64,000 nucleotides of DNA, taken from assembly GCF_000165465.1 (NCBI RefSeq), contig NC_017455.1, positions 2,046,001-2,110,000 of the forward strand. The letters are read 5' to 3'. Made by a program: the position numbers and the translations under genes. The notes beneath the pieces are model-generated. The model made no database searches. It had not been told where the DNA came from and saw only the letters and a program-made list of their open reading frames with translations. The DNA comes from Halanaerobium praevalens DSM 2228. Its GTDB lineage: Bacteria; Bacillota; Halanaerobiia; Halanaerobiales; Halanaerobiaceae. Below are positions 49,411 to 59,659 of the stretch, piece by piece. Each line of letters opens with the position of its first letter. Positions within the stretch are counted from its first letter, which is position 1.

Positions 49411-49467
49411 TAAATTCTCCACCTGCTTTCTCAAAATTAATAACTAATAAAAATAAACTTAAATTAG

Positions 49468-50310
49468 CTACTCCATAATTTCTGTAAAACCTTCTCCTAA
49501 AACTTCATGTACATCATTAATTATTACAAAAGCATCCTGATCAATATCAGTTACTGCTTTTTTGAGCTCAGAAACTTCTGAACGCGAAATAATACAAAGC
49601 AGTACTTTCTTTTCCTCACAGCTATAACCACCTTTGGCTGCAAATTCAGTTGTACTCCGATTTAAATTATCAACTACCATTTGGGTTATCTGATCAGGTT
49701 TATTGGAAATAATAAGTACACCTTTTTTGACATTTAAACCTTCTTGCACAATATCTATAGTTTGTGATTGAATAAAAATTGTTATAGCTGCATAAAGAGC
49801 AACTTCTAAATTAAAGAAAATCCCAGCTAAAACAACCACAATCCCATCAGCCATCAAAAGTCCTTCTCCAACTGTAATGCCTGTATAATGATTAACTAAA
49901 GAAGCTATCATATCTGTCCCACCAGTTGTTCCTCGAGATCTAAAAACCAGACCGAGGCCAATTCCACCTAAAATACCTCCATAAATTGAAGCTAAAAGTA
50001 AATCATTAGTTAAAGCTGTCATTCGCGGCTGCAAAAAATCGGTGAAAATTGATAAACTGATTATACCATAAATAGTCCTGATCCCAAAGCCAGCTCCCAT
50101 AATCTTTAAGCCAGTTAAAAAGAGAGGGATATTAATAATTAACATTGTAATTCCAATTGGAAAAGTAGTTAAATAAAAAATTACAGTTGCCAGACCAACT
50201 ACACCACCAGCTGCAATTCTATTTGGCACTAAAAAAACGGCCAAAGCCAAGGCAATTAAAAATGAGCCAATAGTAATTCCCAAATAATCAAAAAATATTC
50301 TTGTTTTCAA
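49468..50310 (-). CDS. YitT family membrane protein (DUF161 plus DUF2179)
   Basis: This 280-residue protein has five or six hydrophobic segments in the first 190 residues (PNRIAAGGVVGLATVIFYLT, FRSRGTTGGTDMIASLVNHY) and a cytoplasmic DUF2179 domain (about 210-275). YitT proteins are widespread in Firmicutes; transport has been proposed, but the function is not settled. It lies between ctpA and the tagA-csaB operon on the same strand and ends in TAG. Confidence 0.88.
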   Translation of the reverse strand: MKTRIFFDYLGITIGSFLIALALAVFLVPNRIAAGGVVGLATVIFYLTTFPIGITMLIINIPLFLTGLKIMGAGFGIRTIYGIISLSIFTDFLQPRMTALTNDLLLASIYGGILGGIGLGLVFRSRGTTGGTDMIASLVNHYTGITVGEGLLMADGIVVVLAGIFFNLEVALYAAITIFIQSQTIDIVQEGLNVKKGVLIISNKPDQITQMVVDNLNRSTTEFAAKGGYSCEEKKVLLCIISRSEVSELKKAVTDIDQDAFVIINDVHEVLGEGFTEIME

Positions 50311-50395
50311 ATTTTACCCCCTTAATAATAGAGACCTTTCTCCTGCTCAAAATAAAAATATAATTTTTATTTACTTCAATTTCTTTACTCAAAGT

Positions 50396-51130
50396 TTAAG
50401 CTAAAAATCTAGCTTTAATTACTAAATAAAGAAATTTGGGTAATAAAAGTATGCGTTTAAAACGGGATGGCTCCTGTAATAAACGATACAGCCATTCTAA
50501 ACCAATTCTTTGAACCCATAAAGGTGCCCTGTTGACCTCACCTGCTAAAACATCAAAACTACCACCAACAGTAATTGCAACTCCTACATCTAATTGAGCT
50601 AAATTTTGGTCAAGAAATTTTTCCTGCAGAGGAAATCCCATCCCAACTAATAATAAATCAACTTTGCTCTCATTAATCTCTCTAAAAACTTTTTTTTGAC
50701 TTGCTTGATCAAGGTAACCATGATGAGCACCAACAATATTTATCTGAGGGTAATCATTTTTTAGATTAGCAATTGCTTTTTCTACAATTCCTGGTTTAGA
50801 ACCTAAAAAATAAAAGTTTAAATCTGACGCTGCAAATTCTTTAAATAAATTACTAATTAAATCAAAACCAGCAACTCTTTCTGCAAGTGGTTCTCCCATT
50901 ATTTTAGAAGCTAAAACTACCCCAATTCCATCTGCTGTTGCCAAATCTGCTGAATTTAAAATACGAGCTAAATTCTCATTTTCAGAGGCAAGGGCCAAAA
51001 TTTCCGAATTAGGAGTTACAACTAAAGCAGAATGACTTTGAGTATTAATTAAATTTTTAACTCTAGCCACTGCTTCCCTCATTTTGAATTGATCAATATT
51101 AACTCCTAAAATATTTATTAACTTTCTCAA
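50396..51130 (-). CDS. tagA: WecG/TagA/CpsF family glycosyltransferase
   Basis: This 244-residue GT26 enzyme transfers N-acetylmannosamine or a related sugar to a polyprenyl-linked acceptor in wall or surface polymer synthesis. Family motifs are SADLATADGIGVVLASKI, FLGSKPGIVEKA, LVGMGFPLQEKFL and the C-terminal VGGSFDVLAGEVNRAPLWVQ plus GLEWLYRLLQEPSR. The TTG start overlaps the csaB stop (TTGA) behind GGAGG, showing translational coupling. Together with csaB it points to a pyruvylated surface polymer. Confidence 0.92.
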   Translation of the reverse strand: MRKLINILGVNIDQFKMREAVARVKNLINTQSHSALVVTPNSEILALASENENLARILNSADLATADGIGVVLASKIMGEPLAERVAGFDLISNLFKEFAASDLNFYFLGSKPGIVEKAIANLKNDYPQINIVGAHHGYLDQASQKKVFREINESKVDLLLVGMGFPLQEKFLDQNLAQLDVGVAITVGGSFDVLAGEVNRAPLWVQRIGLEWLYRLLQEPSRFKRILLLPKFLYLVIKARFLA

Positions 51131-52188
51131 ACTTCTACCTCCTCTAAAACTAGTTGAGCAAATTCTGCAGCTGCAGCTTTTTGGGACTCTAAATATCCTT
51201 TTAATTTTTTGCGAATACTATACCTCGCAGCAAATATTTTTTCCAAAGCAGCTTCCAGTTTTTCTGCTTCTAATTCCTCTAATTTAATTAAAGGCAAATA
51301 ATCTAAATCTGCTACTAAACCTTCAATTTTCGGATCATAACTTAAGGCAACTAAAGGCAGCTGATTTAAAAGAGCAAAAATTAAGCTATGTAAGCGAACC
51401 CCTACAAATAAATCAAGCTGACTAAAACTTTTTAAAGCTAGCTCTGGTTGATCTGCTAAATTTAAAATCTCTGTCTCAGCCTTTAATTGAGCTTTTAATT
51501 GCTCTGAGATTTCTTCGTCAGCTCCTTTATGCATCGGAAATAAAATATATTTAATATTTTTTGAAGCCGCAAATTGATTTAAAGCAGCTGCTAATTGTTC
51601 TAAATAATCTACAGACCAAGGTCTAACTGAAATACCCACTTCTACTTTAGCTTTTATTTTTTGTCTTTTAGTAACTAAAGGATCATAAAGCCCAAAAACA
51701 GGGTCAACTGTTAACTTAATCTCTTTTTTAACTCCAATTTTTTTTAATAAATTCTTGGTTTTTTGGTCTCTTGCTCCTAAAAGATTAAATCTATTTAAAG
51801 TTATGGCTGTTAATTTCTGGCTCCATTTTTTAGTTAAGGGGCCAGCCCCTTGGGCATAATAAACTACTTTTGTTCCCTGCATTTTCGCCAACCAAGCCAC
51901 AGCTAAATAATAAGGGACCGAAAAATTACCAGTTATATCCTGAAGCAAACTACCTCCACCACTTAGAAAAAGGTCTGCTTCTGCCAAAACAGCCAAAATA
52001 TTTATTAAAGAATTACGACTAACAGCCTCTACCCCATACAGACTTTTAGTTTTAGCAGGATTAGCTGATAAAACAGTAATTTGAACTTCCTCATTTGTCT
52101 TTTTTAAAAGAGAAATAATACCAGCTAAAATTGCCTCATCTCCAAGATTGTCAAAACCATAATAACCTGAAATTACAATTTTTTTCAT
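51127..52188 (-). CDS. csaB: Polysaccharide pyruvyl transferase CsaB
   Basis: This 353-residue enzyme adds ketal pyruvate to secondary wall polysaccharide, the ligand of SLH domains on S-layer proteins. Visible features are the N-terminal ISGYYGFDNLGDEAILAGII, a glycine-rich LFLSGGGSLLQDITGNFSVP, VVYYAQGAGPL and the C-terminal LFVGVRLHSLIFALLNQLPL. It overlaps both neighbours by four bases, forming a tight unit with the DUF5693-like protein and tagA. This supports an S-layer or similar surface coat. Confidence 0.93.
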   Translation of the reverse strand: MKKIVISGYYGFDNLGDEAILAGIISLLKKTNEEVQITVLSANPAKTKSLYGVEAVSRNSLINILAVLAEADLFLSGGGSLLQDITGNFSVPYYLAVAWLAKMQGTKVVYYAQGAGPLTKKWSQKLTAITLNRFNLLGARDQKTKNLLKKIGVKKEIKLTVDPVFGLYDPLVTKRQKIKAKVEVGISVRPWSVDYLEQLAAALNQFAASKNIKYILFPMHKGADEEISEQLKAQLKAETEILNLADQPELALKSFSQLDLFVGVRLHSLIFALLNQLPLVALSYDPKIEGLVADLDYLPLIKLEELEAEKLEAALEKIFAARYSIRKKLKGYLESQKAAAAEFAQLVLEEVEV

Positions 52189-54143
52189 TCTTTAACTCCA
52201 TTTAAATAATATTTTTGAGCAAGATAAACAACTAATTGATAAGCACCAATTACAAGTGCTGCTAGCAAAAAGCTCAACCAATAAGCATGAAAAGTCCTCA
52301 GCAGTGAAACTAAAACAGGGGTATGTAAATGAGAAAATGTATTAACTACAGTAACTAAACCCACAGAAGCTAACATTAATAAAGGATAAAAATAGATATT
52401 TTTTCTTTTCGGAGCAGCTAAATATAAACTAAAAATAAATAGCGGGTGCCCAATTAAAAACTCCTTAAACCGTGGTCTAACATAAAGCAGCTTTTCTAAT
52501 AAACTCCTAATGGTTAATTCCCAAGCAGGAACTGGTAATAAAGGGAAATTGCCAGTACGGCCAATATAAATAATTGCTATCAGCAATAAAAAGACAGCTA
52601 AAACTAAATGTTTAACCTTAATTACTGTTTCCAAAATTTCTTTTATCTGAACTACTAAAGTCTGCGAATTAATTTTTAATAAATAATAAGCAGAAATAAT
52701 TAATAAAGGAATTAAAAAAGCTAATTTAACTCCTCTGAAATTATTAATTTTAAAAATAAAATCACTGCTATTTAAAGCTGCACTAACAAAAAGACCTCCA
52801 ATTAAAGCTGTAACCACAGCAGCTGTAAAATTACAAAATAAAAAAGATAAGTTTAAAGGAAAATCAAATTCTTCTGCACCTCTATCTTTTTTTAGCAAAA
52901 ATACAATTACTGCTAAAGCAGGAAAAATAATAGCTGCACCTAAGGCCAAAATCTGTCTTAATAAAATTTCTCGCCCTGAACTTAAAAAATACCAGGCTGC
53001 TGCTAATGCTACAAAAAATAATAAATTTAATAATTTATCATATTTAAAATCACTAAAATAATTAACTAATAAAATACCAGCAGCTGTAACTCCTAATAAA
53101 ATAGCTAATAAATGCCAAGTTGAATTACTAAAATAGGCTGCAGTTTTTGCATTGCCAAACTGATAACCTTCAGCTTTTAAGTTTGAACTTAAAGACTCTA
53201 ATAAGTTTAAGTTCTTTTGGACAAGCTGATTTCCCTCAAGATAAGGTTTATAATAAAGTAATTTTACATTTCTTTCGCGAACAGCAAGTTGATAGCGCTC
53301 AATTATTTTTTGAGCAGTCATCTGCTCAACCTCATCCTGCTGTAAGCTGTGAGTCCTTAAAAAATGATAATTATTTAATTTAGCTAATTTGGCTGCACCT
53401 TTTTGGGCTGCAATAAAAGCTTCTACTTTAGCAAAAATTATCTCATTTTCTTTCATCAAAGCAGCAGTTTCTTCAATTTTAGCTGGGTAACCAGTAATTT
53501 CTTCTCCGTCAAAAATTAGAAACTGAGCTTTAATTGACTCTAAACTTTTAGCTAAAGCAGCAAAGCTATTTAAATTATTATTAGGTCTTAAAGCAAGCTT
53601 TAAATCATTTGTGGCAGCTTTTTCTACAAGCTCTTGGTTATAAGCTAAATTTAGATCTGCTAGCTTTTGCTGCCAGTTAGGAAAATAAAGAAAATTATAA
53701 GCTTTAGTTTGTAAAAGCTTAGCTCCATATTCAGCTGCTAAATCTGGGGCCAGATTATTGAGCTGCTGCCATAAAGAATCACTAAAAACAGCAAATAAAG
53801 CTTGCTTTTCAAATTCTTTAAAATTAAGACCCTTTGCTTTTAATTCTGTTTTTAATTCTTGCTCTTTCAAATTTAAAGGACTTACTTTTTCTAAAGCCCC
53901 TTTTTCCAGCAATTCTTCTAAGCTCTGCTGATAAATTGCCAAGGTTGTAAGTCCACTCGCCTTTAATTTATCTAAACTAATTTCAGGCTCTAAAGCTTTT
54001 AATTCTGTATATGCTTTTCCATCTAATATTATTTCTAAATCCTGGTTTTGATCAATTTGATTAACTCTACCAACCAAAGTCCAGGCTGCAATTATAAAAG
54101 TTATTAAAATAACTCCAACTAATATTTTCTTCAAGAAATTCAC
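52185..54143 (-). CDS. DUF5693-type polytopic membrane protein
   Basis: This 652-residue protein has an N-terminal membrane helix (about 5-25), a large non-cytoplasmic domain (about 30-340) rich in Leu/Ala/Lys, then about ten hydrophobic segments (about 345-645). It resembles the DUF5693 proteins that lie just upstream of csaB in many Firmicutes; their function is unknown. Coupling to csaB suggests a role in export or assembly of the pyruvylated polymer. The start is GTG at 54143; a TTG at 54134, eight bases after AAAAGG, is an alternative. Confidence 0.8.
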   Translation of the reverse strand: MNFLKKILVGVILITFIIAAWTLVGRVNQIDQNQDLEIILDGKAYTELKALEPEISLDKLKASGLTTLAIYQQSLEELLEKGALEKVSPLNLKEQELKTELKAKGLNFKEFEKQALFAVFSDSLWQQLNNLAPDLAAEYGAKLLQTKAYNFLYFPNWQQKLADLNLAYNQELVEKAATNDLKLALRPNNNLNSFAALAKSLESIKAQFLIFDGEEITGYPAKIEETAALMKENEIIFAKVEAFIAAQKGAAKLAKLNNYHFLRTHSLQQDEVEQMTAQKIIERYQLAVRERNVKLLYYKPYLEGNQLVQKNLNLLESLSSNLKAEGYQFGNAKTAAYFSNSTWHLLAILLGVTAAGILLVNYFSDFKYDKLLNLLFFVALAAAWYFLSSGREILLRQILALGAAIIFPALAVIVFLLKKDRGAEEFDFPLNLSFLFCNFTAAVVTALIGGLFVSAALNSSDFIFKINNFRGVKLAFLIPLLIISAYYLLKINSQTLVVQIKEILETVIKVKHLVLAVFLLLIAIIYIGRTGNFPLLPVPAWELTIRSLLEKLLYVRPRFKEFLIGHPLFIFSLYLAAPKRKNIYFYPLLMLASVGLVTVVNTFSHLHTPVLVSLLRTFHAYWLSFLLAALVIGAYQLVVYLAQKYYLNGVKE

Positions 54144-54213
54144 CTTTTCCTATACTTTTACTATTAATCTTGCTTTTAATCTCATCCTTAAGCTTATCTT
54201 TAAGTTGACCTTT

Positions 54214-54231
54214 CTCGGGGCAAGCCCCGAG
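54214..54231. terminator. GC-rich perfect palindrome between prfB and the DUF5693-type gene
   Basis: CTCGGGGC-AA-GCCCCGAG is an 8-bp perfect GC-rich stem with a two-base core. TTTT follows only on the plus strand, where no gene ends. On the minus strand it could be a weak prfB terminator or an mRNA end-protecting hairpin. Confidence 0.4.
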
Positions 54232-54255
54232 TTTTGCGAGTAGAATTTCACTCTA

Positions 54256-55354
54256 TCACTTTTCACTTTTATATTTTAAATATGATTCTATAAATTCATC
54301 TAAATAACCATCCATTACTTTATCTACATTTCCTTCTTCAAAATCAGTTCGATGATCTTTAATCATACTATAAGGATGGAAAACATAGGAACGAATCTGA
54401 CTGCCCCAAGCGATCTCTTTATGTTCTCCTCCCAGCTCATCAATTTTTTCTGCCTGAGCTTCTCTTTTTAATTCTAAAAGCTTAGAGCTTAAAATTTTCA
54501 TTGCTGTTTCCTTATTTTTATGCTGTGATCTTTGATTTTGACACTGGACTACAACTCCAGTTGGCTGATGAGTAATCCGCACTGCAGAGTCTGTTTTATT
54601 TACATGCTGGCCCCCAGCTCCACTGGCACGATAAGTATCTATCTTTAAATTGTTTTCATCAATTTCCACTTCTAAATCAGAATCAATTTCGGGCATTACA
54701 TCAACCGAAGCAAAAGAAGTGTGGCGGCGACCAGAAGCATCAAAAGGGGAAATTCGAACTAAACGATGAACCCCTCTTTCTCCTTTTAGATAACCATAAG
54801 CATAATCACCAGAAATCATTAAAGTGACACTTTTAATTCCAGCTTCTTCACCTGGATTAAAATCTAGAGTTTCTAACTGATAATCATTAGCCTCTGCCCA
54901 GCGACTGTACATTCTCAAAAGCATTTGTGCCCAATCTTGAGATTCTGTTCCTCCAGCTCCAGGATGAATTGACAAAATTGCATTATGATCATCATATGGT
55001 TCATTTAGGCGTAATTTTAATTCAAGTTTTTCAATCTCTTTTTCTAATTCAGCTAAAGTATTTTGTAGCTCCTTATTTAAATTTGCATCTTCTTCTGCTG
55101 CTAATTCTAAATAAATTTCTGCTTCTTCAAATTTTTCTTCTAATGACTGAATAACTTTGATTCTTTTTTTAATACGATCAAGCTGTTGTGATTTTTGGCG
55201 AGCATTTTCTTTATCATCCCAAAAACCACCAGCAGCCATTTCAGCTTCTATACTATTTTTAGTTTCAAATAATTTTTCCCGGTCAAAGTAAATCACTCAA
55301 ATCCTGAAAACTGGCCTTTAATTCTGCTAATTTATCGCTAAACTCTTTTGTCAC
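54256..55354 (-). CDS. prfB: Peptide chain release factor 2 with programmed +1 frameshift
   Basis: RF2 releases proteins at UAA and UGA. The gene starts at GTG 55354, nine bases after GGGAG, and frame 1 runs 23 codons to the in-frame TGA (55285-55283) within CTTTGAC, the classic RF2 autoregulatory shift site. After a +1 shift the frame continues as D-R-E-K-L to 54256. The SPF tripeptide is in RISPFDASGRR and the catalytic GGQ in RASGAGGQHVNKTDSAVRI. The internal Shine-Dalgarno-like stimulator is weak here. It begins six bases after secA, whose stop lies in its ribosome site; the secA-prfB order is common in Firmicutes. Confidence 0.96.
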
Positions 55355-55360
55355 TTAAAA

Positions 55361-57928
55361 TCATCTCCCACAACACTTTTTATATTTCTTCCCACTACCA
55401 CAAGGGCAGGGATCATTGCGACCTGGTTCTTCTTCTTTCACAATAGTCTGCTGGCCTACACTTCCAGAACCAGCATTTGAATTATTTTTCCCTTTTGACT
55501 TACCTTCTAAGACAGTTTCTGGAGAAGAATAATTTAACTGATTAAGCATAATTTCTTTTTTGGGTAAATTTTCTTGGGCTTCAACTTCAATTTGAAAGGC
55601 AGTTTCAACTATGTCTTCTCTAATTGAAGCAGTTAGTTCATTAAACATATCAAAAGACTCGAATTTATACTCAGTTAAAGGATCTTTTTGACCAATAGCA
55701 CGGAGTCCAATCCCCTGTCTTAATTCATCCATATTATCAAGGTGAGTCATCCACTTGCGATCAATTACTCTTAAGGCTAAAAACTTAATAATACTATTAA
55801 ATCTATCTGAGTCAATTTTTTCTCTTTTCTCTTGGTAAGAGCTTAAGGAACTTAAAGTTATTTTTTCTTTAATCTGAGCTCTAGATTTACTTGCTAGCTC
55901 AGCTAAGCTTAAGTCCTGGGCCAGCCCCTTATTCTGCAGATAATCGAGCATTCCCTCTAAATCCCATTCATCAGGATGCAAATCTTCGGAAATATGCATC
56001 TCCATTATATCCTCTAAAAACTGTTCTAACATTCCAGCAATTTTTTCTTCTAACTCAGCTGTAGTTAATAAGGTTTTGCGCTGAGCATAAATTACTTCTC
56101 TCTGCTTATTTAAAACATCATCATATTCTAAAATAGCCTTTCTAATATCAAAATTACGGCCTTCTACTTTTTGCTGAGCTCGCTCAATAGAATTAGAAAT
56201 CAGCTTGTGTTCAACTGGCTTATCTTCATCTAAACCAATTTTATCTAAAAGCCCATTTATTTTATCTGAGCCAAATAATCTCAGCAGATCATCTTCTAGT
56301 GAAACATAGAATTGTGAAGCACCAGGATCACCCTGTCTACCTGCTCTTCCTCGCAGCTGATTATCAATCCGACGACTTTCGTGACGCTCTGTTCCTAAAA
56401 CATGGAGTCCACCTAATTCTACTACTCCTTCTCCTAAAACTATATCTGTTCCTCGACCAGCCATATTAGTAGCAATTGTTACACTTTTTTTCTGACCAGC
56501 ATCTTTAATAATTTCAGCTTCTCGCTCATGATTTTTAGCATTTAAAACTTGGTGAGGAACTCGTGCTCTTTTTAATTCTCTGCTCAACATTTCTGAGTTT
56601 TCAATATCAGCTGTACCAACTAAAACAGGCTGACCTTTTTGATAAAGTCTTGTAATTTCAGCAATAACATGTTTGTATTTAGCTTCCTTATTTGTAAAAA
56701 CTAAATCTGGCATATCTTCCCTAATCATGGGCTCATTTGTGGGGATAACAACTACTGACATATCATAAATTTTAATAAATTCTTCAGCTTCAGTTTCAGC
56801 TGTACCTGTCATTCCTGCTAATTTATTATACATTCTAAAAAAGTTTTGGAGAGTTATTTTAGCAAAAGTCTGACTTCCTTTTTGGACTTCTACTCCTTCT
56901 TTAGCCTCAATTGCCTGGTGAAGCCCCTCACTATAGCGGCGGCCCTCCATAACTCGACCTGTAAACTCATCTACAATTTTAACTGCTCCATCTTTAACAA
57001 TATAATCTCTGTCTTTTTTCATTAAAGTATGAGCTTTTAAAGCCTGATTGAGCTGGTGATTTAATTTAAAATTTTCTTCAGAATAAAGATTATCTAAATT
57101 TAATTTTTTTTCTGCTTTGCTAACTCCAGCTTCTGTTAAAGTAACTAATTTATTTTTTTCATCAATTTCATAATCGACTTCTGCTTCTAAAGCTGGTATA
57201 ACTCGATTAAATTTCTTATAATCTGAACTTTTTTCCTGAACTGGGCCAGAAATAATTAGAGGAGTTCTGGCTTCATCAATCAAAATACTATCTACTTCAT
57301 CTAAAATAGCATAATGATGATCTCTTTGGACTAAATTCTCTTCTTTGTAAGCCATATTATCTCGCAAATAATCAAAACCAAATTCATTATTTGTACCATA
57401 GGTAATATCACAATTATAAGCTTCTTTTCTGGCTGCAGGAGTCATTCCACTTAAAATTACTCCAACAGACATTCCTAAAAAGCGATAAATTTGGCCCATC
57501 CACTCACTATCTCTTTCAGCTAAATAGTCATTAACTGTAATTACATGGACCCCTTTGCCTGTTAGGGCATTTAAATAAACTGGTAGAGTAGCAGCTAAAG
57601 TTTTACCTTCACCTGTTTTCATTTCTGCAATTTTACCCTGATGAAGTACAATTCCACCTAAAAGCTGTACATCATAATGTCTAAAACCAGCTTCAGTTGC
57701 TCGCTGTGCAGCTTCTCTAACAACAGCAAAGGCTTCTACTAATAAATCATCAAGACTTGCACCTTTTTCTAGTCTTTTTTTAAATTCTTCTGTTTTCGCT
57801 TTCAATTCGAAATCACTTAAAGCCTTTATTTGGGGCTCTAAGGCATTTATTGCTTCTACTAAAGGTTCTAATTTTTCTAATTCTTTTTGATTTGGATCTT
57901 TAAATAAGTTCTTGAGGAACTTAAGCAT
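55361..57928 (-). CDS. secA: Preprotein translocase ATPase SecA
   Basis: This 855-residue motor drives Sec-dependent export. Visible parts are the N-terminal helicase domain with Walker [21 protein letters not shown] and the DEVD box ([20 protein letters not shown]), the preprotein-binding domain, the second motor domain ([27 protein letters not shown]), the helical scaffold, and a C-terminal Ser/Gly-rich linker ending in the zinc motif [15 protein letters not shown], which binds SecB or ribosomes. It lies between hpf and prfB, a typical Firmicute arrangement. Confidence 0.98.
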   Translation of the reverse strand: MLKFLKNLFKDPNQKELEKLEPLVEAINALEPQIKALSDFELKAKTEEFKKRLEKGASLDDLLVEAFAVVREAAQRATEAGFRHYDVQLLGGIVLHQGKIAEMKTGEGKTLAATLPVYLNALTGKGVHVITVNDYLAERDSEWMGQIYRFLGMSVGVILSGMTPAARKEAYNCDITYGTNNEFGFDYLRDNMAYKEENLVQRDHHYAILDEVDSILIDEARTPLIISGPVQEKSSDYKKFNRVIPALEAEVDYEIDEKNKLVTLTEAGVSKAEKKLNLDNLYSEENFKLNHQLNQALKAHTLMKKDRDYIVKDGAVKIVDEFTGRVMEGRRYSEGLHQAIEAKEGVEVQKGSQTFAKITLQNFFRMYNKLAGMTGTAETEAEEFIKIYDMSVVVIPTNEPMIREDMPDLVFTNKEAKYKHVIAEITRLYQKGQPVLVGTADIENSEMLSRELKRARVPHQVLNAKNHEREAEIIKDAGQKKSVTIATNMAGRGTDIVLGEGVVELGGLHVLGTERHESRRIDNQLRGRAGRQGDPGASQFYVSLEDDLLRLFGSDKINGLLDKIGLDEDKPVEHKLISNSIERAQQKVEGRNFDIRKAILEYDDVLNKQREVIYAQRKTLLTTAELEEKIAGMLEQFLEDIMEMHISEDLHPDEWDLEGMLDYLQNKGLAQDLSLAELASKSRAQIKEKITLSSLSSYQEKREKIDSDRFNSIIKFLALRVIDRKWMTHLDNMDELRQGIGLRAIGQKDPLTEYKFESFDMFNELTASIREDIVETAFQIEVEAQENLPKKEIMLNQLNYSSPETVLEGKSKGKNNSNAGSGSVGQQTIVKEEEPGRNDPCPCGSGKKYKKCCGR

Positions 57929-58047
57929 TTATCTTCCTCCCTAAAAATTTTATTTACAAATTTACTAATCTGAATTTACTAATTCAATCAAAATAATTAT
58001 ATCATCTAGGGCTTTAAAACTCAATTAAAGCCAGATTAGATTATTTG

Positions 58048-58108
58048 TTGGTACCTGGTTATAGTGAATTCCCTCACTTGTACCCGGTTATAGTGAAATT
58101 TTTCTCAT
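58048..58108. repeat. Tandem GTACC-type repeat between hpf and secA
   Basis: Two adjacent units of about 30 bases begin TTGGTACCTGGTTATAGTGA and TTGTACCCGGTTATAGTGA. They share their first half with the repeats around the transposase gene at 25.6-29.2 kb. Confidence 0.7.
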
Positions 58109-58120
58109 AACTAACAATTT

Positions 58121-58152
58121 AAAGAGGATGCCCAGCCAGAGCATCCTCTTTT
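58121..58152 (-). terminator. Terminator after hpf
   Basis: AGAGGATGC pairs perfectly with GCATCCTCT around a 9-base loop. T runs occur on both sides, so it can work in either direction. Confidence 0.85.
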
Positions 58153-58195
58153 TTATAATTATTATTTTCTTTTTCCTATAATTTATAATTTCAGC

Positions 58196-58780
58196 TTAAC
58201 CAAATTTAGGTTCAATTAAGCCATAATTACCATCTTTTCTTTTATAAACTACATTTGTTTCTTCAGTATCTGGATTATGGAAAACAAAGAAGTCGTGATC
58301 TAAAAGATCCATCTGCATACACGCTTCTTCTACATTCATTGGCTTCATTGGAAAACGCTTAGTTTTTACTACTTGGGGCTCAAAAACATCAGTATCTATA
58401 GTTTCCTCTTCATTACCTAGCTGATGATTTAAAACCTGTTCTTTTCTTTTAGCTTTATATTCTTCCTTATATTCCTGTTTTCTTTCAATAAATCTATCGT
58501 GAATCTTAGTTTTATATTTTCTAATTTGTCTTTCAAGTTTATCCATCACACCATCAATAGAAGCATACATATCACCAGTTGCTTCTTCACCACGTAGGAT
58601 TAAACCTTTGACATAAGTTGTAACTTCTACAATATGTCTTTCTTTTTCCACTTCCATGGAGATCTGAACTTCCATCGGTTCTCCATTGAAATACCTCTCA
58701 AGCTTCTGTACTTTCTCCTCGGCGTGCTTCTTTAGAGCTGGGGTAACATCAATGTTTTTACCATAAGTCATAATTTTCAT
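58196..58780 (-). CDS. hpf: Long-form ribosome hibernation promoting factor
   Basis: This 194-residue protein has the N-terminal S30AE domain (about 1-105; IMTYGKNIDVTPALKKHAEE, VQISMEVEKERHIVEVTTYV) that binds the decoding region. A linker precedes a C-terminal dimerisation domain (about 130-190; DLLDHDFFVFHNPDTEETNV). The long form drives 100S ribosome dimers in stationary phase. The ATG at 58780 follows GGAG by eight bases; a GTG three codons upstream overlaps the ribosome site. It is monocistronic with its own terminator, upstream of secA. Confidence 0.96.
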   Translation of the reverse strand: MKIMTYGKNIDVTPALKKHAEEKVQKLERYFNGEPMEVQISMEVEKERHIVEVTTYVKGLILRGEEATGDMYASIDGVMDKLERQIRKYKTKIHDRFIERKQEYKEEYKAKRKEQVLNHQLGNEEETIDTDVFEPQVVKTKRFPMKPMNVEEACMQMDLLDHDFFVFHNPDTEETNVVYKRKDGNYGLIEPKFG

Positions 58781-58894
58781 GAAGCTCACTCCTCTCTGAC
58801 AACTATTATTATTAAATCTTAGTTTATCTCTCTGTATATATTACATTCTACAAACTAAAACTAATTCCTGCTTTAAAATATAATTTTCTTGAAA

Positions 58895-59641
58895 TTAATT
58901 TATTTTAACTGGGACAGAAGCTGTTGTTAGCACATAAACATTAGCAGCTCCCATTTCTTTTAAAACAAAATGAGATATTTCTGCAGAAGTTGTACCAGTT
59001 GTCATAATATCATCAATAATTAAAAGGTTTTTATCCTTAAAAATTGAAGGATCTACCCCATCTTTTAAGGCAAAAGCTCCTTCTAACTCTAATTTCCTTG
59101 CCTTTTTAGTCAAAGCATAAAGAGGAAGCGAATTTTTGACCCTCAAAAGTACATCTTTATATTCTTTATTAATTTTTCCAGCCAAATTTTCAGCCAAAAG
59201 AGCAGCCTGATTATAACCGCGATAAGTTCTGCGGTCACCATGCATGGGCACTGGAATTAAGTAATCTATTGCCTCTTTTTGAAAATATTCAGCATAATAA
59301 AGTCGCAGTAGCCTAGAAAAAGGTTTTGCTAAATCCGGTCTGTGTCCATACTTATATTCTAAAAGAACTTCTCTAGCATAACCAGCATAGCTAAAAACAC
59401 TGCGCGCAAAATTATAAGGTGGCTTCTCTTTTTCACATTCAGGACAGGGATGGCCTTCAATTAAAGCTGCTGGTATAACTTCTCTTCCACACAGAGGACA
59501 GGCTTCAGTAATAAAAGAAAATTTGGCTAAACAGCGATCACAAATAGCTTTAATTTCAGAATGATCATATCTACGACCACAAGCTAAACAAACTGGTTTT
59601 TCGGGATAAACTAAATCTTTTAAAATATCTAAAACCTTCAA
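58895..59641 (-). CDS. comFC: ComFC/GntX-type phosphoribosyltransferase-like protein
   Basis: This 248-residue protein has an N-terminal pair of zinc-ribbon-like Cys motifs (CLACGRRYD, CDRCLAKF, CPLCGREV, CPECEKEK) and a phosphoribosyltransferase fold ending in the PRPP motif NLLIIDDIMTTGTTSAE. ComFC supports DNA uptake and late steps of transformation. The start is uncertain: the TTG at 59641 lies 12 bases after AGGAG, and a TTG at 59653 directly abuts it. It follows sigH by a few bases, so the two may be co-transcribed. No comFA is present. Confidence 0.88.
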   Translation of the reverse strand: MKVLDILKDLVYPEKPVCLACGRRYDHSEIKAICDRCLAKFSFITEACPLCGREVIPAALIEGHPCPECEKEKPPYNFARSVFSYAGYAREVLLEYKYGHRPDLAKPFSRLLRLYYAEYFQKEAIDYLIPVPMHGDRRTYRGYNQAALLAENLAGKINKEYKDVLLRVKNSLPLYALTKKARKLELEGAFALKDGVDPSIFKDKNLLIIDDIMTTGTTSAEISHFVLKEMGAANVYVLTTASVPVKIN

Positions 59642-59659
59642 TTTAATTAACAACTCCTT

